Assembly: GCA_902729315.2 (NCBI GenBank)
Contig: LR746277.1
Coordinates: 3,911,001 to 3,975,000 of the forward strand
Direction of reading: 5' to 3'
From: Spirodela intermedia
Taxonomy: Eukaryota; Streptophyta; Magnoliopsida; Alismatales; Araceae
Length of the DNA stretch: 64,000 nucleotides
The notes under the pieces were generated by a model. The model worked only from the letters and a program-made list of their open reading frames with translations. It made no database searches and was not told the origin of the DNA. How positions within the stretch are numbered: position 1 is the first letter of the stretch; the number at the start of each line of letters is the position of its first letter. Of this stretch, positions 45,313 through 55,865 are shown piece by piece. Both the position numbers and the translations under genes were made by a program.

Positions 45313-46974
45313 ATGATCATCGGCAGGGAAGGCGTCGTCTCCCTGCTGGAAGGCTGCCGGAGCATGCGGGAGCTGAAGCAAGTACATGGTTACATGACCA
45401 CGACGGCGCTCGTCAGGGACGTCGTCCCCCTCAGCAGGCTAGTCGACTTCTGCACCGGCGCCGGAGATCTCGACTACGCTCGGTCCGTCTTCCTGCGCAT
45501 CGACAACCCGAGCGTCTTCATCTGGAACTCCATGATCCGGGGCTTCTCCAGCAGCGAGCTCCCCGCTGAGGCGCTGGCCATGTACAGAGATATGCAGAGG
45601 CGGAGTCACCGGCCGGACAACTTCACCTTCCCCTTCGTGCTCCGATCCTGCGCCGCCACCTCAGACAGCCAATTCTGCGGCTGCGTTCACAGCCGCGTGG
45701 TGAGGTCTGGCTATGAATCAGACCTCTACGTCTCCACCAGCTTGATACATGGCTATGCGGCCTGCGGCGACGTAGAGTCCGCCGAGGTGGTGTTCGAGGA
45801 AATGCCCCGTAGAAACGTGGTGGCATGGACGGCCATGATCGCCGGGTATGTCAAGTCAGGACGGACTCAGGACGCCGTCAGATTGTTGCAGCAGATGGAT
45901 TTCGCAGGCGTCGAGGCTAACGAAGTCACCATGGCGAATGTTCTTGCGGCCTGCGGCAGAATCAGAGACATTGATACCGGCAGGTGGGCGCTCCGCCGGC
46001 TTCACCGTCTCGGGCCCGACGTAATCCGATCTAACGTCGTACTCGCCACCGCGGTTCTCGACATGTACGCGCGCTGCGGGAGCTTGAGGACCGCGCGGGA
46101 GCTGTTCGACGGAATGACTCACAGAAACCTGGCCTCTTGGAACGCCATAATCACTGCGTACAACCAGTATGAGCGGTGCGATGAGGTGGTGGAGCTCTTC
46201 GCGGAAATGCGTGGCCATGGCGTGCGGCCGGATAAGGTGACTCTTCTGGGTCTGCTGGGAACCTGCGCAAGGAGAGGGGATCGAGGATTAGGGCTAGGGG
46301 TTCATGCCTACGTCGAGAAGACCAGTTGCAGCCAGGATGTCCAGGTGCGGACCACTCTCTCGCACATGTACGCGAAGGCCGGGGATGTACAGAGCGCCTT
46401 TCAGGTCTTCTGGGGGTTGGAGAGGAAGGATGTTGTGGCATGGACTGGGATGATTATAGGCCTTGGCAGCCATGGACGTGGGCACGAGGCCGTGGATCTC
46501 TTCGAGGCGATGCAGAAGGATGGGGTGGCCCCCGACGGCATCGCCTTCATCGGGGTTCTCAGCGCCTGCAGCCACTCCGGGTTGGTGGAGGAAGGACGCA
46601 GATACTTCGACGCCATGAGGAGTGACTATGGAATCGCTCCGTCCCTGCACCACTACGGGTGCATGGTGGATCTTCTGAGCCGAGCAGGGAGAATAGCCGA
46701 AGCAGAGAGATTCGTCGACTCGATGCCACTCCGTCCGAACGCCGCCATCTGGAGCGCGATGTTGAGCGGCTGCCGGATCCACGACGACGTGGAAGTGGCG
46801 GAGCGGCTGCGGCGCAGAATGGCCGAATTGAGTCCTGCGAACAGCGGAGTTTTTGTTCTCCTTTCGAACGTTTATGCGGCGAGAGGAAGGTGGGATGGAG
46901 TGGGCTGGGCAAGGGCTTCAATGAGACAGAAAAGGATGGAGAAATCTCTCGTACACAGCAGCGTTGGAGGCTGA
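45313..46974 (+). CDS. PLS-type pentatricopeptide repeat protein, 553 aa
   Basis: A single intronless frame, as is typical for this family. The product is an array of PPR helix pairs alternating P, L and S types, for example SVFIWNSMIRGFSSSELPAE, RNVVAWTAMIAGYVKSGRTQ, RNLASWNAIITAYNQYERCD and DVVAWTGMIIGLGSHGRGHE. A late PSLHHYGCMVDLLSRAGRIA leads into an E-type region (IWSAMLSGCRIHDDVE). PLS proteins bind organelle transcripts base by base and usually guide C-to-U editing in mitochondria or plastids. No DYW deaminase domain is present, and the E region ends early at KSLVHSSVGG, so editing would need a partner supplied in trans. The N-terminus (MIIGREGVVSLLEGC) lacks an obvious long transit peptide. 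Target RNA and organelle are not deducible here. Confidence 0.86.
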   Translation: MIIGREGVVSLLEGCRSMRELKQVHGYMTTTALVRDVVPLSRLVDFCTGAGDLDYARSVFLRIDNPSVFIWNSMIRGFSSSELPAEALAMYRDMQRRSHRPDNFTFPFVLRSCAATSDSQFCGCVHSRVVRSGYESDLYVSTSLIHGYAACGDVESAEVVFEEMPRRNVVAWTAMIAGYVKSGRTQDAVRLLQQMDFAGVEANEVTMANVLAACGRIRDIDTGRWALRRLHRLGPDVIRSNVVLATAVLDMYARCGSLRTARELFDGMTHRNLASWNAIITAYNQYERCDEVVELFAEMRGHGVRPDKVTLLGLLGTCARRGDRGLGLGVHAYVEKTSCSQDVQVRTTLSHMYAKAGDVQSAFQVFWGLERKDVVAWTGMIIGLGSHGRGHEAVDLFEAMQKDGVAPDGIAFIGVLSACSHSGLVEEGRRYFDAMRSDYGIAPSLHHYGCMVDLLSRAGRIAEAERFVDSMPLRPNAAIWSAMLSGCRIHDDVEVAERLRRRMAELSPANSGVFVLLSNVYAARGRWDGVGWARASMRQKRMEKSLVHSSVGG

Positions 46975-47399
46975 AATCTGGGAGATGTTCAGCCGTGCTT
47001 CACCTGGATCTTCCCTTTTTTTTGCAAATTACGAGGCCAATAAGATGCTCTTTGTGCGTTCCTGTCACCTCCAAAGCTACCACATCATCTGACAAAAACA
47101 GCTCCGCGTCGACAGAGAATTCAATGAGAGAAAGAAGCGGGGGAGGTCACATCCAGAAGCAACATTTCTTCCAAACGCAAACGTGTACAGACGACAGAGA
47201 TCAGAGCTCGTCCCCTAATACTACCGCAATTATTTCTTTCAATTTCTTTCAGGAGAATCTAAAAGGATTCCCCATTCAAAACCCTAGAAATCACAATTGA
47301 AAATAGACCTCGGGACAAGGGGAAGGGGAAGGGGAGAAAAACATCTCGATTTGCTATCGGTTTCTCCCTCGGAATCCCACTCGTTTCCCTTCCCCTCGC
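46975..47399. other. Convergent spacer between PPR and OEP7-like genes
   Basis: 3' flanks of two converging genes. A frame continuing from the PPR C-terminal region overlaps it, but I see no separate gene. Confidence 0.5.
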
Positions 47400-47648
47400 C
47401 TACTTGTCTTCCTTCTTGCCCTTCGCTTCCTCGCCGGAGGGAGTCTCAATCGGGGACGACGCCGCCGGCCCTCCCGCCTCCTCGCCATCTCCGTCGGGGT
47501 CACGTCCTGGATCAGACTTCGCGATGGCCCCCCTGATGCTATCAAGGAAGGGCTTAAAGGCCATCTCCACCGTCAGCCATGCGAAGGCCAAGCTCCCCAC
47601 CACCACCAGCGCCGACTTCAGGGCGCTGCCGCGCTGCTGCTCCACCAT
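47400..47648 (-). CDS. OEP7: OEP7-like chloroplast outer-envelope membrane protein, 82 aa
   Basis: Small single-exon gene starting at the ATG at 47648. The product begins MVEQQRGSALK, has one hydrophobic helix at about residues 12-31 (SALVVVGSLAFAWLTVEMAF), then KPFLDSIRGAIAKSDPGRDP and a hydrophilic acidic tail ending in lysines. The helix followed by a positively charged or KPFLD flank and SDPxxDPD matches Arabidopsis OEP7 and its spinach homologue. These are signal-anchored proteins inserted into the plastid outer envelope without a cleaved transit peptide. The tail here is longer than in Arabidopsis OEP7 (about 64 aa by memory). Their biochemical role is not well defined. Confidence 0.8.
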   Translation of the reverse strand: MVEQQRGSALKSALVVVGSLAFAWLTVEMAFKPFLDSIRGAIAKSDPGRDPDGDGEEAGGPAASSPIETPSGEEAKGKKEDK

Positions 47649-49309
47649 TCTCCCCTTCAACCGGCGACGGAGAAGATTCGGAATTCTGCATTCGATGTCT
47701 TATAGATCTGTGCTAACACGATAAAAAAGACCGATATAACCCTGCATCTCGCTTATCGCCGAAGCTAACTTACGAGAGACGAAAACCAACAGGAGCGATT
47801 TTGACCCTGCCTGCTCTCTGCCGTTGGGTGATCTCTGTAGTGAGGGACCCACAATGAGCACATTCCGAACCTAACCAAGCAGTCAACGTCGATAGATTCA
47901 CAAGGATATTCCGGGAGAAGTTTTACGCCCCTGGTTTAAGGAGGCTGGTCTACTTCAGGAATGCGCGTCTCTTTCCAAGAGCAATTAGGGTCAACGGGCC
48001 AAACTATCTTGATGATGTGTGACTGTGGATATAAATATTAACGTCAATACTTAAATCCAAGAGCACGTGTATAAATAAATAAGTCCATGTCACCTTTTGG
48101 GTAACATACTTCAGTCAAAGTGTGCGTATAATTCAATCGAGGGCTTTTCCCCCACTTCATACCATCTATGGCATTATTGGAAAGGTCTTGTATCCTCTAA
48201 CATGCCTAGCGCTGGATTTCGGTCGTAGTAAGATCCATGGATCATCTACTCCATAATTCAATAGCTCTGACCTTATTTACTAGTTTTAGGTTGGGATTAC
48301 TGTAAATATGCCCTTGTAGTTGAAAAAAGCGTTGACTTCTAGAACAAGCAAGCGATATTATTGGACAGAAGGTACGATGATCCACTATGATATCATGTTC
48401 AGGTGCCGAGTCACATTAGTCACAATAAGTCCATCGTTTTGAGACAGCGAAATCTAGGATGGAAATTTGGATCACTTGGGCCTGAAGTGGGTCACATTAT
48501 CTATGAAAATCTTGCCGATTTAAAGATCAAATTACTTCGAACAAAAAGACGAGACAAAATACCAGATCATTTTGGGGTCAGCAGTGAGAATGTTCATAGT
48601 GATTTTGATCGATGGTGTCCCATGGATCAGTTGAGATCTATAGAACTTCAGTGCAGTTTATATGCAGAAGTACTACGGTCCAATGTTTATCAAACAACGT
48701 CCGTATATAGTTTACGTGACCGTTCATCTCACAGTGTAGCGCCTTGGTCAAAGACATTGCATTAATTATACGTTGTGATGGTTTCATGAGATACCAAGAG
48801 GAGGCCATGCATAGTGCCCCACATCGTCTCTCTCTCTCTCTCTCTCTCATAAACTACTCGTGGCGTTTACAGCATGGAATAACGGGATTCAGGTATCAAC
48901 AGTATAAGAATCTCGTAGGGGTGAAAGGATTAGCATCCCCGCAAGCAACGAACTGTCGGAATTACGCCACAGCTACCGGAGTCTCGTCAGTCCTATCTAT
49001 TTAAGATGCTCGCACATAATGGGTCCTTCCCCGAACGCTTACATGCATGCATGTAACCATCCATGCAAGCGGCCACATTTATCCATCACCAGTTGGAGTG
49101 AACTTGAGAGTAAACTAGGAGTTGACCTGTGAGGTGATGTTTCGGACAAGGTCACATCGCATTAAGCAGCTCATTTCAGTTCACACTGAGAAGGGTTCTT
49201 GTACATGGTCAGTGTATGAGTGGACGTCTCGGGACTTCTCGTCGGGTGATCGGGCTGCCGAGGGATCGACGCTGACCAAAGCGAGTCGCCGTAGGTTGGA
49301 CAGAGACTT
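47649..49309. other. Spacer; no gene seen
   Basis: Upstream region of the OEP7-like gene and downstream flank of the NAC gene, with a CT tract at about 48825-48848. One frame at 48403-48765 has no recognisable similarity. Confidence 0.5.
49041..49054. promoter_or_regulatory. Palindrome with overlapping RY (CATGCA) elements
   Basis: A perfect 14-bp palindrome, ACATGCATGCATGT. RY elements bind B3-domain factors in seed promoters, but this one is downstream of the NAC gene and 1.4 kb from the OEP7-like start, so a role is doubtful. Confidence 0.25.
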
Positions 49310-51018
49310 CTACATTTGCCATACGTGTGCATGGGCGCAATCCCAGGGAACCAGAGCTCCTGACTCTGGCGGGCCGCCGGCGGCGCCGAGCCAGGCCGGC
49401 GCGTCGTGAAGACCGAAGAAGGGAGGAAACGTGCTGAAGACAAGAGGGTTCTGTGGGTCTGCGTCAACCAGGTTGAAGACGGCTTGTCCAGCTGGGGTGG
49501 ACAAGACGGAGCTACACTGTTCGGGAGCAGGATTGATCTCCTTGGGAAGGTGTTGATGGGAATCGGATTTGAGAAGCGACGGGATGGTAGGTGGTATAAA
49601 GGACTGGGTGGGATCCACCGGAGGAAGACGGCGGTGGAGGTCATCGTCCGGGTGAAAGAAGTGGGAGGTGCTGCCCTTGCAGAAGAAGCTCATTGGAGAA
49701 TCTAGGCTTTGCATCTCACCAAGCGAGGGGTATGCAAGGAGTGGAGAGGAGGAAGGGGAAGGGTCGAAAAGGTAGTCGAAGTTTTGGAAAGCTGAGGTTT
49801 TCTTCTCGCCTCCTGTTTTCTTGAATATTCTGCAGATAACCCATTCCTCCTGGACGTAAATACGAAGAAAGAAAAGGAAAAGGTCATTTATTGCTGCAGT
49901 GTATCTCTGCCGCGAATGAATGAATGAAAGAAAGAATGAGAGAGATAGAGAGGCCCAGAGAGAGAGAGAAAGCACGAATGCCAGGACGTCGACTTAGCAC
50001 TATAATCTCTTTCCCCCTTATAGCGACGTGGTTCGAAGCGCTTCAAGGGGTGAGAAGGAAACCCGGTCAGGGGGAAGGAAGGAATATCTGAGCTTTAAGG
50101 GCACCGTGAGTCTTTTGAGCCTAATTCAACTGATCTATTGAGCATAACCTGCTTAAGTGAGAGGGGAGCGGACCTTGCAGGCGAGGCGGCGGGAGAAGTC
50201 ACCCTCGAGACGATACTCATGGAGAACCCACTTGGTCTTCTCTCCGCGAGGCGCCCTACCCTTGTAGAAGACCAGAGTCTTCTTCATGCCGATCACAACG
50301 CCGCCGGAGGCGCTGCACACCTCCCTGTCCTTACCGGTGGCCTTCCAGTACCCGGAACCTGTGGCCCTGTTCGTCCGGAGCCCCGTTGGGTACTTCCTGT
50401 CTCGGAGGCTGTAGAAGTACCACTCTCTTTCTCCTAGTTTGGCCACGTCTGGACCATGGAAGAACGAGAAAAGAGAAAGTAGTGACATGAGAAAGCCGAG
50501 CATTTGCGGGGGGAAAAAACGACTGATATGGTCAAGATCGACTATCCTACGGCTTCTAGGTTTCAAGGAGTTAGTATAAAGGTTTCCAGACACAGGTGGG
50601 AGTTCGGCTCAAAGCATTCGTGGAGGAGAAACCTCTAGCATACACGCGAAACCGCGTTCTTCTCCCTCGGTTGAAGTACACAACATTTGGCTTTCTTTTG
50701 ACTGAGAATTATGGGGTGATAGAAAGAATGGCGATGAAGTTAGTGTGGCTTCATAATGTGCATGGATCAAGAGATCGATCTAAGTATTTCATCCCTCGGA
50801 AGGAGCCCAGACGCAGAAATTCTACCCGGAAGCTCCCACGGTTCGCATCTGTTGAGATCGATCTCCACCATATCCACGCCGACGAAGCCCCCATTGAACA
50901 CCTTACCGGCCAGGTAGAAGGTCACCAGCTCCTCGTCAGTGGGATAGAATCTGAACCCGGGTGGAAGCCCCCGCTCGTTCGTATCCTCGCCCATCATTTC
51001 CCAGAGCACTTCCTCCAT
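49310..51018 (-). CDS. CUC3-like: NAC transcription factor, CUC3-like, 335 aa
   Basis: Three exons, 51018-50826, 50448-50174 and 49849-49310, with intron positions typical of NAC genes. The NAC domain covers about residues 17-165 with its subdomains in order: [99 protein letters not shown] and [13 protein letters not shown]. The short leader [17 protein letters not shown] and the HTCK/ACKEEWVICR junction point to the CUC3/NAM branch, which sets organ boundaries and axillary meristems. The C-terminal activation region is Ser/Pro/Phe-rich. No miR164 target-like sequence is seen, as expected for CUC3 rather than CUC1/2. Odd: the usual FRFHPTDEE reads FRFYPTDEE. The start was chosen to give the conserved leader; the frame upstream is open but leader-like. 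Confidence 0.86.
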
Positions 51019-52022
51019 TGCCGGCGGATTTTTGAAGAGGAGGAGAAAAAGAAGCCTCAGAGGGATTTTAGCCACATAGAGAGATGTCGTGTAGTGGGGG
51101 GAAGCCCTAACCACATGGATGTGCGTATATGTAGAGGGAGAGCACTGAAACCGGAGAAGGAGAGCTATAGACGTAGATGAGAGTTCTTCTGGGTTTTGGA
51201 CTGGGGGGTTCATTAATGGTGAATAGTCCTCCTCCTGTACGGGAGAGCAGCCCCTGGGGGGTGTGCGGGCAGGAGGAAGAAAAGATATGTAACGAGAAAG
51301 GAAAGAGTTGGAGTAAATGCGTCCCTGGTCCGCGGTCAGGGTGTGCATGGGACAGATCTCTCTCTCTCTCTCTCTCGCTATCTCATGCCCTCTGATGATC
51401 GTAACAGCATCATCAATGGCAGCTATAATCTGGGAGTTTTCTCATACTTCCTCCTGTTCACCCTTAGAAACTTTCTTCATAAGTCGGGATATTTCCAAAG
51501 CCCGGTTTTTGCACTCAGAATCTTACGGCTAGAACTCGACGGAGCTCGTACAATACGAGCCAAGCGATGCCCTTTTTCACCGATAAGTTCCTGCTTTTGC
51601 GACCCTAGGTGATGCCCTCCCACTCATCGATGGGGTCGCGTCAGGGACGATGCTCGGAGCTCATCCCATCACAGAGACAGGTCTTTCTCGATCTGGGTCG
51701 TCCTCCCCTTGCGCCAGGAGTTGGCCCGACTGGTGACGCGGTAACAGTGGCGGCCAGGCAACTGCTGTTTCGGGGAGGGGTTGGGGGAGGGGCGTTTGGG
51801 AAGGTGTGAGGATGAGGGGAAAAGATTTGCGGCAGCGGGGGAGAGAGGACAGCTAGATGGGCGGCACCTGTGATATGATATGCCCGAGGAGAGACGGTAG
51901 AGGAAGCAAAGTCAGAGGCTCTGGTTTTCATGTTACTGGCTCTCTAATCTAACACCAATACCTAAGAAGACGATAATATACATAAGAATCTGCTATCTTC
52001 GTACTTCCACACACGCTTACAT

Positions 52023-52047
52023 GTATATATATATATATATATATATA
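52023..52047. repeat. (TA)n microsatellite
   Basis: About twelve TA units without interruption. Confidence 0.95.
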
Positions 52048-52716
52048 CCCGTATTCACATATGATGCCCAGGGCGCTGACGAGTCCAGCCCGAGCCATAG
52101 TGACTTTTGACATGGACTAAATAAAAACTGGAAAATGGGGTCTAGTTAATAGAGAGAGAGGGAGGGGAGAGAGAGAGAGGTGAAAAAAATAGATTTTTTA
52201 GGACTGAAACAGACGTAACAGAAATACTACTTTTGTTACCGTTCTTCAATTCCTTGTGATGGATAAGCCCGAGAGTAATAGAACAGGGCCCGGTTCAAAG
52301 TGCACTATTTTCAATTTTTATAAGTTTCAATCATGAACATGATTGGGCATTGGTCCGCCGGATTCACGGGTACCTCGTAGTCAGTTCTTGGGGAGTATCA
52401 GGCGGGCTTAGGGTTCATCGTAGCTGACAGAACGAGAGCGCAGCGACGCGATTGGTTGCCTCTAAGTGGCACGGATTCGTAGCCCCAGCTCGAAACCCTA
52501 ATGGATGATCGTCAATTCTTCCAATAGTATAGCCCGTTGACTCTTTAGGTCGATACTTTTGGACATCCCACTATCTCTATTAAGATCCCCCCTACACGTT
52601 GTAGATAAACAATGAATCGAACCATCCAAAGACTTGGCAGTGCATCTTTAGTTCCTATCCCCCCCCCATTGTTGTTATCAAGATACCCAGAATAATCTTA
52701 AACAAAACGAATATGA

Positions 52717-52990
52717 CTCGAACCATGCAAAAAGCTCAGAATATGTTCTCATATTTCAGTAAAATAACAACGTTGACTTAGGCATCAAATTTCCTGAATA
52801 AACATGAATGCCCAAAAAGCTTAGAAAAGCCTTGGCATCACATTTCCTGAATAAACATGAATCGGAATGCGCAAAAAGCTACCAATATGGCCTCATTTAT
52901 CAATGATACAACACATTGAGTATAGAAAATCACCTTCTGTCATCGGATTATGGCTGCTGAGACACCATTCAAGCTCCTGAATAAACGAGA
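52717..52990. repeat. Degenerate short tandem repeat
   Basis: GGCATCAAATTTCCTGAATA at 52781 recurs as GGCATCACATTTCCTGAATA at 52834, both continuing AACATGAAT. GCAAAAAGCT-type cores occur near 52727, 52813 and 52871, and CTGAATAAAC again at about 52977. This suggests two to three diverged copies of a 55-85 bp unit. Confidence 0.5.
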
Positions 52991-55394
52991 AACCTAGCCC
53001 TCATTTCAAGGAATCTGTAACATTTTCGGCGACAATTTTGCACACTATACAAACTCTGGTATGCGCCGCCATTCCGTAGACGCGTAGAGATATATAGATA
53101 GATAGATTGATTATGAGGAGAATTAAATGGAAGACGTACTCATGAGGCGTTACTTACAGCCGGCATTTATAACGATTCCCACCGGGGATTCCACCGATGG
53201 GAGGAGCCCCAGTGGATTCTCTGGTTGTTTATTCACGCGGGGATCCCAACACAGCGGAGGATGGGCCCTCGTGCCAAGCGGCCCACGTGCGACACGCGGG
53301 CGCCGGAGATGACCAGACGTCGCGGGGCGGCGCTCGTGCACACGCTTGACAGGGCTCGTCAGTGCCGGCCGGCCCTCCGCCACCACTACTGTTCGTCGCC
53401 GCCGTACCCCGCCTGTCACCGCCAGTGAACAGAAGCCCGCCGCCCCCTACGCGGCGTAGGCCGGCAAATCTAAGCTGTCCCCCCCTCCCTCCGCCTTGAG
53501 CCATAAATAACGCCACCGGAGGTCCACCAGCGGCAGAGGGCCTGAGAAGGGGGATTTAATGGGTGTGCGAGTAACCAGGGGTTTTATCCATTTGCAGAAG
53601 GTTTACGTTCGCCGGAAACAGTGGAGCTTAGATCGTCTTGCAGGAGGCTGCTGCAGCAGCAGCTCCTGCTGCTGCTCCTGCCATGGATCGGCGCGGTGGG
53701 TTTCCTCTCTGTGTCTCTCGCCTCCCTGTGGCTCTCCCCGCGTTTCTCTGTACGGCTCCCCCGCTTCTTTTCCTTCTTCTTCTTCCTCTTCGTCTTCTTC
53801 TCCCCCCACTCAGTCCGGATGACAAGCAAGAGCATGCGAGTTCGTACGGGTCGGTTTGAGCCTCTGAGAGGGAGATAAATGGGTCTGATGGGCCGTGGAG
53901 CCTAAACAAGCCCTTGTGCGGGTGTTCGAACTACTTTTGAGGTCTTCGCTTGCAGCAGTTAAACGGAAATTTACAGCTCCTTCGCTTAATCCTTTGAAGA
54001 TGAAAAAGCCTAAATCAAGATTTGATTTTTTTATAATGGGTAATAGAATGGGTAGGTTTCTACTATTTACATCGATTATGAACCCTATTATTCAATATAA
54101 TTTGGCCCTTCTTCTAGCTAATCTAATGAAAAACACTGGAGGCATATGGCAAATCTTGAACACATGTTTTACGATAATACCTCCGATTCAGACATTAATC
54201 CTCTTGTTCTGTATTATATGTAATTTCATCTTCAAGGCAGTTGCCGTATACTTGCAAGTTAATCCCGAGTAATCACGTCAGGCAAAGGAAGGTAAAGATA
54301 GCTTAATGTTGATGCGCACCTTCAAAGGAGGAGAAACTTTGTGCTGTTTCCATGGTTTGGGTTACTCGAGATCAAGAACCTTCACGATGGTGGGAGTTGA
54401 CTCTCCAGATTTCCTCACTTTCTATTTGTTAAAGAAATTATAATATCTAGTTTTGGGGTTAAGGTCCAGTGGTTGTAGAATTAGGGTTGTCCATTGACCA
54501 GATAAGCCCAGAACCTGGTCTGGGCCATGCTCTGAAAAGCGTTCGGGCTTCATCAGGTTCTGGCCCAAAAGCCCGTTTCGCCTTGCCAAGATAAGTGATG
54601 GTTATGCATGGTGGGCCCGGTTAATCCCGGCCGGGCAAGGGCTCAATAATGGCCCGCCCTTAGGGTCCCATATATGAACAGTTTTCCGGCCCTGGCTCAG
54701 CCCGGCCCGACCCATTGACTGACCTGTCGGTGTGGTGGGGGTACTCCAGACGCTTGAGTGTACGCGTCCCTTCTTGCAGCCTTGGCCCCGCCCTGTTTCA
54801 CGTGGGAGGACTTCAATGGGCTCTCTCTCTCTCTGTCTGTGTCTATGTATATACCTGTCTATACTTGCAAATATATTAATAACTATTTCTATCGGAAATG
54901 GTACCCACCGACTTTTTGACGGCGGGCAGCGCAACCAGTGGAGAGCCACCGACCAAGGCAGCTCGTAACCACGTGAAATACCCACCATGAATAACCCAAA
55001 GGCAACACTCTTTTGCCGTCAGAGAGGGATCTTAACGCCTCTGGATGGGGCATATCTCGCCTGTTCGTGACCCGTCTTCCAACATTTTCCGATCGAATGG
55101 GTCGAGGAACGAAGAACAGCAGATTCAGATGTCCAAGAAGACATCTTTTCATGCTCGATGCCCCCATCGGGCAGCTGAAATCTGCCGAGAAATGAGGAAG
55201 ACAGAGACCGAAGGGTTCGTAGATGAAAACCTTTGATACTGCAGGAACTTTAGTGCAGATGGTTTCGTTCACATACAATACAAACCCAGATGTACTTTAC
55301 AGAGGAAGCACGAGCGCTGTTGAAGGGAAAAAAAATGAAGTAATAGAGTTCTTCTAAGACGAGGATAATTCCCTTTCCCGCGGCACCGTCACTG

Positions 55395-55865
55395 TCAGCC
55401 GTCGGCCTTCGCGGCGGCGTGGAAGTGATGGGCGTAGTTGTCGGCGGGTTCGCCGCCGGAGCCGACGATCCTCATGAGCTCCGAGCGTACCTTGTAGAAG
55501 AAGTGCCGCAAGCTGCCCTTGTTGTGGCAGCCGAGAAGCGCCGTCTCCTGGTCGTTCATTTCGAGATCGCGGGTGAAGGAGGGCTTCCGGGAGAGTACCC
55601 ATCCCCAGCCCCAGTCCCACCACCTCCTAAGGGATCCTCCGGCGAGCTCTCCAACGGAGGACATGGACTTGGATCGCCGGAAGGCCCATGTGGAGGAGGC
55701 CGCCGCCGCCGAGGAAAGCGACTGGATGCTGACGGAGGAGGAGAGCCTTCTCCTCAGGCCGATCTTGGCCTCCGCCGCCGCCGCCCGGGACACGGGAAGG
55801 TCGTCCTGCAGTGGCCTTGATGGGAGGAACCTCCTCTTCTGGAAGTTCTCCAGGAGGGAGTTCAT
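55395..55865 (-). CDS. Uncharacterised plant protein with Trp-rich core, 156 aa
   Basis: A single frame from ATG at 55865. The N-terminal half is basic and Ser/Ala-rich with RRLSSSVSIQSLSSAAAASS and FRRSKSMSSVGELAGGSLRR. The core is RRWWDWGWGWVLSRKPSFTR, then DLEMNDQETALLGCHNKGSL and RHFFYKVRSELMRIVGSG. I recall the pattern (RSKSxSSxG, then WWxWGWxWxLSRKPxFxxDLEMN, then LG, then GSxRHxFYKVRSE) from uncharacterised proteins of other flowering plants, so the gene is probably real and conserved. No signal peptide or membrane helix is evident; the tryptophan cluster may bind a partner or membrane. A TATA-like AATAAATA lies about 150 bp upstream. Function unknown. Confidence 0.72.
   Translation of the reverse strand: MNSLLENFQKRRFLPSRPLQDDLPVSRAAAAEAKIGLRRRLSSSVSIQSLSSAAAASSTWAFRRSKSMSSVGELAGGSLRRWWDWGWGWVLSRKPSFTRDLEMNDQETALLGCHNKGSLRHFFYKVRSELMRIVGSGGEPADNYAHHFHAAAKADG

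Larger units (their letters stand above)
51019..55394. other. 4.4-kb spacer with repeats; no gene I can support
   Basis: Contains the NAC promoter with a CT tract (51357-51376), a TA microsatellite (52023-52047), GA-rich patches near 52150, and a degenerate tandem repeat (about 52717-52990). GC-rich leader-like sequence follows around 53240-53830 with CT/GAA tracts. A hydrophobic frame at 53895-54272 and a GGCCC/GCCCGG-rich patch near 54480-54720 are also present. None matches a family I know. Confidence 0.45.

Noticed and set aside
51019-51348. 110-residue N-terminal extension of the NAC protein
   Set aside because: Low-complexity, leader-like sequence; relatives begin at the M(E)EVL-type start found at 51018.
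53895-54272. 125-aa frame with two hydrophobic segments, suggestive of a membrane or organelle-derived protein
   Set aside because: Composition is plain AT-rich DNA, there is no recognised motif, and I could not match it to a plastid or mitochondrial gene.
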